Shown: piece after piece, positions 50,989-61,520 of the stretch
Numbering within the stretch: position 1 is the first letter of the stretch
Layout of the letters: every line of letters starts with the position of its first letter
Source: Xylocopa sonorina
Lineage: Eukaryota; Arthropoda; Insecta; Hymenoptera; Apidae
Length of the DNA stretch: 64,000 nt
Reading direction: 5' to 3'
Assembly (NCBI RefSeq): GCF_050948175.1
Contig: NC_135202.1
Location: 7,812,001 to 7,876,000, forward strand
Notes under the pieces: generated by a model
The model's input: only the letters and a program-made list of their open reading frames with translations
Database searches by the model: none
What the model was told of the DNA's origin: nothing
Position numbers and translations under genes: made by a program

Positions 50989-52935
50989 TTAATTTTCCAC
51001 GTATCTAGTGTGGATTAACGCTTCAATTGAAATTACGCGTACTCTCTGTTTTCTGTGTTTTGTACTACGAACTTTGAGCTTCGAAAGAGAACTCCAGCTT
51101 TAGTTTATCAAATATACGTTGTTTAGTCTAGTTGAGCTTTGCAAATGCAGGCGTAAATATTCTAGTTCCCAAGCGGGACAAAATTATAACGCATGCACCC
51201 GAATCCATGGTTCTCAGTTGTACGTTGACTACCAAATGACAGATGGGAAACGAGAAACGTAATTAATAGAAAAGATTTCTGAAAAACCGCGCGCAAAACA
51301 ATGCTCGTCCCTCGTATTTTCCAATTGCAACACGCGAACTCGTATCAAATTATAAAATTACTCGCCGTATGAATGATTCAGGCTTCATTAGCGGCGAAAT
51401 TGAAAGCAGAGCGGCAGAACTCGTTTACGGGAAATAATCAATAACACGGACAGTAAAACAGCAGGACCAACTGTGATTCCGTGCACGACAAATGACATTT
51501 GGTCATTAGAAGTCCGGTGACGTGGTTATTAACGTTAATTTTTGAATTACCGGTTCATAAATTATAAGACATATTTATCGACTAAAGTGGCTATTGTTCA
51601 TTAAGTGCGTTGGAATATTTACGCGCGGATGGTTGCGCACCAAAATTTCTACTCCGCGCTGATTGCACGCTAACACTGCTTTACGATTCTAATTCCTGTT
51701 ATCATTTTCGATAGTCCCCGCCGCCATTGGTTTTTCGAAACGACTCATCCGATCGCCACGTTGCCCGTTCTCAATTGAACCTAATTCATCCATAAATTCG
51801 CGATTCACGGAAACGCGATTAAAGATTTCGTTCAATTTAACTCCGCGTCTCTTTCACTCTTCGATCTCGCTTAACAGACTTCCAGGCGGCGAAGTAATTC
51901 TCGAATAAAAGAAAGGTCGCGGAACGATCTGAAGATACGAGACGCGTTTCATCGACTTGTACCACTGAAAGTAACCGAATCGATTTCTGGGCGGTTCGCC
52001 ATTGTCCTCCCTTCGCCTGTTAAAATTGACCAAACGCAAAAACCCCAACAATACCAAGAAGAATACATCACAACGTTACAATAAAAGAGCCTGCGCCGAG
52101 CGTGTAATTGATTAATATCTTCAATTGTTATTCCGAGTTTTCCGCGGCGTACAAATAACGCGAAACGAATAAACAATCGCGGTGGCCATTGGCTCGCACT
52201 GTATTTTTTCCCATTTGCGTCCGTTACATCGTTCAGAGGCGCTCTGCACTTTATCGCGAAATCCGTTTACATCGTTGTCAGCGCGCGATCATCTCGCGTA
52301 ATATTTCAAAGCGAGGGCGGCTCGCATAGATTTCCGCGTCGCGCGTTGACAATGCGGCAGAGAGGGTGGTCGGTCGCACTTTTCTGTTTAACCGCGTAAC
52401 GCCAGCTCGTATTTTCTACCCGTAAACTTATTGTTATCATGGCAACAATATTGCGAGGGCGTATATCGGCGGTTTAATGTTATGCGTTCGCAAATAACAG
52501 CGTGATTCATTTTGCCCGTAGAAGCCCGCAGTGGTTTGTCAATGGCTCGATAGCGGCGTCGCCGCTCGGCTGTTCCGGTCATTAAAACTTGATCCATCGA
52601 ACTATTTGTTCGTTCGTACACGCTGCAATCCCGAAAGTCTCATTTTTCACGGTATCGCCTACCCCGCGACGTGGCCTCTCGTTCACATTTTTTATGCGCC
52701 CGGCCCATGCATCATCGTAACGGCGAAAGCGAAACACGACAGATAATTCACGCGCTTCTGACCCGCCTGCAGGGACGTTAATAAAAATCATAGTCTTATT
52801 TTGATGGAAAACATTTATGCGCGTCTCGCCCATAAATTTTACGGTCCTTCGCGATTTCAATCGCGATCCGAGCGTATAAAACCGGAAGACACCGGGGATT
52901 CCGATTTACGTTGGACTGCGCCTGTAGGCTTCATC
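50989..52935. other. Intron segment, mostly AT-rich, no gene seen
   Basis: AT-rich from 50990 to about 51900, then mixed. No transposon ends, RNA genes or domain-bearing frames were recognised. Confidence 0.4.
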
Positions 52936-52997
52936 GTTGAAGAAATTACAATCGCAATTTCTTCAACTTCACCTTTTCTTTTTTAGAAAAAGTGAAG
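52936..52997. repeat. Two tandem near-perfect hairpins
   Basis: Hairpin 1: GTTGAAGAAATT (52936-52947) pairs perfectly with AATTTCTTCAAC (52956-52967) around an 8-nt loop. Hairpin 2: CTTCACCTTTTCT (52967-52979) pairs with AGAAAAAGTGAAG (52985-52997), 12 of 13 matches, around a T5 loop. The two share base 52967, so they are stacked end to end. No RNA family is recognised. Confidence 0.85.
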
Positions 52998-55900
52998 CGT
53001 TCTACTGTTTTATAAAAATGGTACAAGTTCGTATTTGCTCTTGGTGTTTACTTTGCATTAGAAGAAACGCTACAAATCGCGTATCGTTGATTTATACTAC
53101 TGAAAGTAACGAAAATTGACTTCTAGATGAGAGATTCAACATTATTCTTGCTTCGAGTGTTATATTTATAAAGAGAGTAGCATTGTTTTGCAATAAATGG
53201 GCGTGCACAATGAAATTAATGAACCCAGATCACTTTTCTCATATTCACTTCTAATTCTGTTATTTCGTTATTCGTAACTGTTTTAAAATTCCCTCGAGAG
53301 AAGCTGAAAGCTATAACACAGCAGATATTTCATTTCTGTATTCTCGTCTCTATTAAAAAAGAGGTGGGCTATGAGGCTAAAACGAGTAAAGCGGCGGTAG
53401 CGAGAACGAACGGGTGAATCGAAACGTTTCGATGCGAGACACGTAATGTCCTCATTTGCGAAACGCATTTCTTACCGTCTCTTTTGCAAACTTTCGGCCG
53501 CGTTACGAGCCGAACATGCGCCGACACCGACGGTGTTTTCATTGTCATGCAAAAGTGCGAGCTTATGCTCGATGTGGAGCAATTCAGCAGTCGGTTGGAC
53601 ACAATAGGCCGGACAGTCGGCGCGGTACAAAATATGCAAATTCGACGGACGTTGGGTGCCGTCCGGCAAAAACAATAAACGCGAGCGATTGCATGTGTTC
53701 ATACATCGATGGATCCATAAAAATATCCGCGCGAACACGCTCCGTGTCTGATGGGACGGGGAGGTGAAGAGGGAAGACAAAACGACGCGGCTGGTGTGAG
53801 CGGCTCCATTATTTCGTCGCTACGAAACTGCCCCGCTCGATGCGTTTCGCGTCGATTCATCGCTGTTCGAAATCATTTTCTTAACCTCCCCAAAATCGCG
53901 TGACAATCGAAACTCCACTAAAATCAGCGAGCCAAAGTGGTGCATTTAATTGTCGAAACTTTTAAACAATTGCATTTTTAGTATAGCGGGTATAGGTGGT
54001 AGAATTAAAGAACAAGGGTTGTTTAGTAACAATAATTCGTGTCGCGCGTGAAGGATACATTAAACAATGGTACACTTGTCGTGTACAGAGTAACCACCCG
54101 TTTGCTGGTTGCATATCATGTACTGTGTGTATGCTTTGTACAGTTCGACGACTCGTAACTGCAGTTACATCGCAATCCTCGTAACGCTGTGTTTTTCTCT
54201 GACCCGTGGCGTTTCGTTTGCACTGCCGTTCCCAAAAGTGTTTGCTTGGGGCATGGTTTCTCCAGTTTTCACACTCTGCTCTAACACGTTCTAACTACTT
54301 GCACCTCGACGCGAGTTCCGTCTGACCACTGTTCGCCAAACTTTTCTTTCAACGAACTGCCCACTCTGTAGCCTCTGAGTAGACTCTACCTACGTGGAAT
54401 ACCCGGCCGCATATAATGCGCGTACAGCCGAGTTTAAACCACCGAGAGTACATTCGCATTAAAGTGTTCTGTTCAATGGGGTAAAAAAAAAAAAAAAATA
54501 CAAAAGGTACAAAAAGAGAAATACGAAATTTTCTGCCACAAATGAATCTGTGGGTACTTTAGAACAATTGCTGTTGGTCAAACTGTTGGTCAGTGAACGA
54601 AATTAAACCGAATGTCACTAAATAGTTGCAGTGACGTTATTGGTTAGAAATATTTCCTTCTCTACCCTTGCCAGTGGTACGCTAAAGAAAAATATCTTGA
54701 CAAGCACTCATTTCGAGACTTTTATTCCCCATTTTTAAGGCTTCTCCTATACCCGTAAAGAACCACAGGACGTAAAATTTAAAATCTCAGGCGGACACCG
54801 AGCTCGTTCTAAAATAAAATATTTTCTAGGTTTGCCGGCGAAGCGCGTTGCTCGTGTAGAGCTGTGTACGTGTAAGAAAGGAAAGAAGGAAAATAGAGGG
54901 AAGAAAGTTTCGATCTGATCCTGCTAGTGAACTCATCAGCAAGGCTACCAAAATGGCTGCGCCTTAGAAGCGTAGATGTTAGGGTCAGGTTACAAATTCC
55001 ATTACACGAAAACAGAGATGGAAATGAATAAAATTTATATGCTTTGTTGCGTGCATTAAAAGATTGCTCTTCTTCTATTATCTAGCGTGAAAAAACCACC
55101 ACATCAATTTACGTGAAAATGACAAATTTTAATAGCGCTGCATAATCCAACGCGTACCTCGATCCAACCGTTCAATGTTCAACGAAAGAAATCAGAACGC
55201 TAGGAACAGTAACGCGAAACGTCCTCTCCGCAACAGCTCAGGGGAACGCAAACAATTTGCCAGGTCGATCTCGTTGTCCGCTTGGATCCCTACGTCTGTA
55301 CCTCGTCGATCCCCGTGCCGTCGAACGTTTTCTTCGTAGCTGCAAATAGTATGACGAACGAGAAACGATCGAGGAGAAGACGCGAGTGAATTGCAGGGAA
55401 AAAGCACAGTCTCCCCGGGCGTGGTAGGGCGGGAATAAAAATGGCTCAGATCAAGGAACGGATAGAGAGAAGCGAATCGTAGCCTCGTCCCGTGGGGCGG
55501 TTTGACGGGTCTGTTCCTGCCGCCCTTCCAACCGCCTCCATTTTTATTTTTTTTTCTTCTCCCTCGCCTGCTCGCCTTCTCACCGGGCATCTGCTGGCGT
55601 CGCTTGTAAATATGAGCGGTCCTTCATTCGGACAGAGAGCAATAGCCCTAACAACGTCCTCCCGCCGTTATAGCGTGGCCCAAGGCCGTTTGACAACGGC
55701 AGTTCTCCTTCGTCTAGGGAGTACACCGCCGTTCCTTGTCCTTCTGGATGCGGAAAGTCTGGGGAAAGTGAGATCGCGTAGGACGCGGATGAGATCGAGG
55801 CTGGATGGAGGAGAGGCGCGGACGGACAGGTTCCGTCGCGAGGGATGGAAAGAGAGGGACGGGGAGAAAGTGGAAGGAAAGCGTCCCCTGACAATCAACG

Positions 55901-56779
55901 TCTATGGCGCCGCGCCATCGTTCCTCTCCTTTTACGCGGTGTCGTAAAAGATGCTTGTTACGAGCGGCGAACGGACAAAATGACGGATCGTAATAAGTTC
56001 TCGTTCAGCCGCCGGTGGATTGTAGGCCAATGGGCACCCGCTGGGTACCCGAACGCTGAGACGATGTCCTCTCATAAACAATTCGTGCACAGCCGCGCTG
56101 GAGCCGGTGTGCGTGATAGGTCGAACGCGGTTCCAGTCGAGAACTTCTCGACACGCTCGCTCGTCTTGCTTTTTTCTGGGCTGGTTCACTCGTTCTTCGT
56201 ACTCGAGCTTCGTATATTCCTGAAACTGCTCCAACTCGATGGGGACTATTTCGATACTTGGTCCTTCTATTCATACAGTTGACTCGTTTACCGTTCAATC
56301 TCTGAACGAATCTCTCAACCATCAACGAATGCCAATCGAACGCAAGGTTCTCGCGTAGCGGATGAATTTTTGCACGAAGTACTCGAAGATATCCTCCCGC
56401 GGTGTTTCGATGGCCAGCAGCGTTTCAATACTTCACACTCGATACCCTTTATTTCTTTGGCAACTACGGTTATCAGAAATAAGCTGGAAGTGCCGATTTT
56501 GCGAATATAGCGGGATATATACTATATAGAGGATCGTCGTCCGTGAGCCGGTATAAATTGCAGGGCTCACTTAGCCGGCCAAATTTATTCCAATCCCGTA
56601 ATCCGCGCCTATTCATACAGATGCAAATCGGAGAAACGTGTGCCAAATTCGTACGCATCCTTCTGGAAACGAGATAGGGTCGCGGGTCGAGAAGTATAGC
56701 GGGCACGGGGTTACCCCAGCGCGGACAATGTTGAGAATGAATTAACGTGACCCTAGTTAAGAATAGAAGGAAAACCAGA
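52998..56779. other. Intron segment, no gene seen
   Basis: AT-rich around 53000-53300 and 54470-55150, with an A16 run at 54483-54498. 55200-56250 is GC-rich with long but unconvincing frames on both strands. No gene was recognised. Confidence 0.4.
54483..54498. repeat. Poly(A) run (A16)
   Basis: Sixteen consecutive As, with no recognised retroposon body upstream. Confidence 0.88.
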
Positions 56780-56808
56780 GGGGGTGGGGGTGGGGGGTTA
56801 ACACGGGG
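56780..56808 (+). other. Strong G-quadruplex motif
   Basis: G5-T-G5-T-G6-TTAACAC-G4: four G runs with loops of 1, 1 and 7 nt. Two single-T loops make this a high-stability class of quadruplex. It lies on the sense strand of the CELF intron. Confidence 0.85.
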
Positions 56809-59800
56809 ACAAGGAGAAATTGAGACGCGGAAGCGAGAGGTCCACGCCGGAAGGACAAAGGCTGGGAATGAACGAGGATAGAGCGGGGGGCCGCGGTATG
56901 AAGCATTGTAATGGTCCCTTTGGAAGCGAACCTTTGGGCTTTCGAACCTACGGAGCGTCACGATACACACAGGGTACACAGGCCAGCTCCTGGCCATCGT
57001 GAATTATTAAATGTCACAATTAAATGCTGCGGTGGTCATTAAAGCCGGGCAGAATTGCCGCTGCCACCATAGTTTGCCACCGTGAAATATTAAGCCATCA
57101 ACCGGTTCATTATAACGACGAATAAATGACAGCGAGCCTTATTGCGAGCGTTCCCTCGTTTGCCTCGCGTCCGCCATTATCGCCGCGCGATTCGCAGCCG
57201 GCTCTCGTTACGCAAAAATTCACTCGGCGAAGACGATCGTTAAATCGTAAATCCGCCGTCCACGCGTCATTAACAACGCGTTCGCGTTTTGGGAGTAACG
57301 AGGCAACGAATTGATTAAAAAGGACCGAGGGCTTTCCCGGCGTTCGTCGGAAAACCGCGCGGCGGATCATTTTTACTCGCGTCCCCGCGATAAGCTCGAA
57401 AGTTGACGTTGATTCCGTTCAGCGAAAAATCGCGCGTTCGCGTCTCGTCGTTGATTTCGAAAATGTACTGCTCGACGCTCGTAATTACTGATACAATTTA
57501 CTCCCAGGATTCAATGACGCTCGCAGTATTTCCCTTCGCGCACGAAATCGAACGCTCCGCATTGCATGAATCATCGTAACGGTTTTAACCGTATGAATCA
57601 CCGCGCAGTTTCGACCCGTGTATCCAGTGCGCGATGACAAATTGGATGGTTACACTTTTATATGGTCGTTGAGGGAAGAAAATGTGTTCGATTTGCACGC
57701 GAACGTAATTTCAAATATATGTACGTGACCAGACGCGGGACACGATCCCCTCTTTTCCATCTCGATGTTCGCAACGATACGCCGCCAACTCCTCGTCGAA
57801 CGACCATTCGATAATCAAGGAAAGAAACACGCGAGAACGTGCGAATCGAGTTTAATTAGGCGAGGGTTACACGTCGCGCGCAGAATCCCGCGCGTTACCC
57901 GGTTAGAGTGTATCGACGTGCCAATTTAGATAAATTAAGTAGTTACCCCGTGGGAGAATTAACTTGGCAGCCAATCTCAACTGAACTCGGAGGAAAGGCG
58001 AATCGGGTGGGCGGTAGGACGCATTCCCATCGACACGCGGGTAGGCGCAACCAAGACGTCTAGGGAAATGAAGCTACGCGGGTCGGACCCGTTTCATCTT
58101 CCTGCAAATAATTTAATCCAGGCTAAGTACATATTTATGTCTGCACATAGACCGAGCGCGTACGTAGACAAGGGCTGAGAGGGTACATAAGCCCGAGTAT
58201 CCGAAGGATACATGCCTTCTCGCGCGGCGCTACGCGGCAGGACGCCGTCCGCGACGGTAGCCGACGCCATTAAAATTAATAAACGCAATTTGAGAGCTTA
58301 ATTGAAAAGTCTTAAAACCGCGGCAGAGGAAACGGGGATTCTCTTTCTGCCGCGTCGCTCGATACGCTGGCCAGCGATATAAATTGCAGGGTGTCTTCTG
58401 CTCTAAACCATAAAAAATTATGGTATTTCAGGGGATTTATCATTTAGTAATTTGTTGAAGACCAGCTTTTTAATTTACACGTTTGTTCTTGCATACGTGC
58501 TTGCACGTTAATATACGAGCTGTACGTAAAGTATGAGAAATTTTCTTGAGGCCCATTAGGGGCAGAAAATTGGGCCACATTAACCATTAATCGGGCAAAC
58601 GTGGCCCACAAAAATGCAGCCAGCCATAAAGAATATCTACGTGGCTAACGTGGCCCGAGATATATTGAAGAGATAACCCAGGCAATAAAACTGGGAACAC
58701 GCAACGTTTGGAACAACAAACACCATTTTTTATAACGTGCCGAACAAAAAGACCGATGATTATCGTTTTTATCACTTTTCCTTCGCAAGACTGCCCTGAA
58801 AATAATTGCCAAGCGTTCCTTTTCGAACGTGCTGCATAGCTACCGACGAACAATGTAAACCTAACTACAGTCGCCAGCTTTCTTTTTTTATATCCATCGA
58901 ATAATGGTAAACCACGATTTAAGTTCCACGGTGTATCTGCCTAATTAATCTTACACGAATGATTGGCGATTGCGTTGCTAAAAGCAGGGTGGAAAAAAAA
59001 GAGGGAAAGAAGGGAAAATAAAAATAAATTGTATTTTCAAGATCTAGATTGGAACGCCTCCCTTAACGGAGCCGCGCGATCGAGCTTCTCTCCCCTTTAA
59101 TGCTTCCATTGGCCGATCTCGTTTTCTCTGTCCTGCCTCTCCTCCTCCCTCCGTGATATGCTCCGGCACGGAAACGGTTGAAATTGAACGCGACCATGCG
59201 TCCAGGATGCCTCTGAATATCCGAGGAAGCCTCCTTCAGGATTTCCCAGCCGCGGTATTTAATTTGGTCGACGTAAGAAGAGGCGGTGAGGAACGACGCG
59301 GAGGCAGGAGAGCGTAAGACAGAGAGAGAGAGAGAGACAGACAGATAGAAAGGGTGGAGGGAACTGGAAGAGGAGCAAAAAGTTGAAAAGATTTGCATAA
59401 AGAAAAGGAATAGAGGAAGGCGGAGGAAGGAGAGGGAAGAGAGCGGGCGAGAGACGGGGGATGGCGGTGAAGGGTGCGCGAGGCGCGCGACGAAAAGGCC
59501 TCGCCAGTTTGGACCTTACGGAATCTTAATAACTTTGCGGCTCGGCTATTTTTATGTTTCTCCTTCTACGGTGGCATTAAAAATCCTGGACTAAACTTTT
59601 TAACACATATATTTAGCTTAAACCCCCTGAGCCCCCGGGTAGACCTAGCGTCGAGGGCTGAACGCTGTCTCTTGAATAAAAATCACCCTCAATAGCGCAC
59701 TTTACTTTAGTGCCCGTGCTCTCCTCCGTGGGGTGAGCGTGCGGAAAAGGAGAGAGCGAAGGAAATGGCCGTAAGCGGGAGGAGGAAAATGACGAACGTG

Positions 59801-61463
59801 CGTAAATCGTGGCGCATTAATATCGCTTCAGCCACGGGGACAGTAACCGACTCGTTCTCGCGGAGAAATAGAAACGGAATCGAAATGATTCCCGAGCCTT
59901 TTGGTTAAATAAATGTAAAAACGAGTCAATCGTACTTAAAACTGTACCACATTTACCGGAAGACAGCAGACTTCGCTTGAGATAGAGTTTAAAGCATTTA
60001 TATGATGAATTAAACCCGTAATTAACGAGGTAAAGTATGCATACACGTATCAGTATTAAAGTTCGCTGTACGCGTGGATGTAATTTTCCGCTTCTCTCTT
60101 AATTGGGGAGATATTGCTAAAAAGGTTAATTACACTGGATTTTGACCTAAATAACTTCAATTCGCTTGAATAACTCTCTTGATCTTGATTCCTACAGGGG
60201 AAGGCATTCACCACGTGCATAGAATTCATCCAAGAACTTCTTAAAAAGCAATTCTATTTTATCTCCACTTCTGATTTTATATTAATTATAGGTCGCTAAT
60301 GCTACTAAATAGGCCACTTACATTTATTTCACCGTACACGAGCGCTGATACCGAAAAAAGTCGAACTCTCTCTCGGACAAAAAAGGTTTCCCCGATAAAG
60401 TTATTTTATTTCGAGGGGCGCGTGCAGCGATATCAACATTTTTTTCTTTTTTTTTAGGTATATATATTTTTTAATTTAGCTTTAGTTCCACGTACTTTTC
60501 CGAGTGGATTTTGGAATTTTTTTTCAATTACAAAAAGTACAGACACTCTATAGGGCCTATATAACCTAGTTAAGTAAAAATCTCATTAATTTGCAAATGT
60601 TCTATCGACAGGCTGTTCTTTAAACAAGACACGGTCTTCTTTTCACCCCTGTTCCTATCTAGACGAGCCCAGTATTTCTTGACGAAAGTGTCATCGATGC
60701 ACGGAGTCACTTTAGACGTTCCAGTCAGTTTCATGAGCGCAGCGCGCGTCATTGGCCGCCTTCTAACTCTTAGCCATCGTCGCACGTTTTGTCGCTAGCT
60801 TTTCAAGCAGTTGGCCGCGTCGCAAAGGTCGATGGGGCAGAATACCACGAAGTGGGTTCATCGTTCCGTACCATGCGACCATTTCACTTATGCGCACTCG
60901 ACGGCCTTATGGACCGAGGCTTCGTGACCGCGAAAGCGGCGAACCACTCTCTCTCTATCTCTCGTTCTCCTTCTACCCCGCGAGAGCCTTAATCCTTTTT
61001 GACACTATTCGAGGAACTTTTCCACTGTTCGAGTCGAGGATCGAATTAACTACCCCTCTCGCGAAGCTATTGCCGGTGGTAACGTCCTCCAACTCGTATT
61101 TACCGTGGAGACGTTTCGCCTGGTGCCCTAAATTAATTAGAATTTCAATTTAAGCGTAAGAGAACGATATAAAAAGTTGATTCTTCATAACTTTCAAGAT
61201 TATTGATACATCTTTGTAGATGATATCTCATCTTGCGTTCGATAACATATGAAACTCTTGACAAAGTAAAACGCGACTACCTAGAGACTTCAAGGTCCAT
61301 CGACAAACATTGGCAACGATATTTCGAATATTCAATTCGTCCATTTTAATCGACTATATAGTCTCAATAGAGCTGACTTCGTACCTCTTTTTTCAACTTA
61401 TTTTTTTCAGCTCGAATCATCCTCTGTCCGAACGTCCAATCAAATCGACAATTCTCTCTGTCT
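56809..61463. other. Intron segment, no gene seen
   Basis: 57000-57125 is rich in ATTA/TAAT words within otherwise complex sequence. 58572-58656 carries four GTGGCCC-type words. A hairpin ACCATAA/TTATGGT lies at 58407-58424. A (GA)n tract is at about 59321-59337, and 59900-60620 is AT-rich. No protein or RNA gene was recognised. Confidence 0.4.
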
Positions 61464-61520
61464 ACATATATATAGCATATATAAATCTATATCTAAATAT
61501 ATATATACATATACATATAT
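61464..61520. repeat. Imperfect (TA)n / CATATA repeat
   Basis: An alternating AT stretch with interspersed CATATA and CTATAT words, ending in ACATATACATATATG. Confidence 0.85.
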
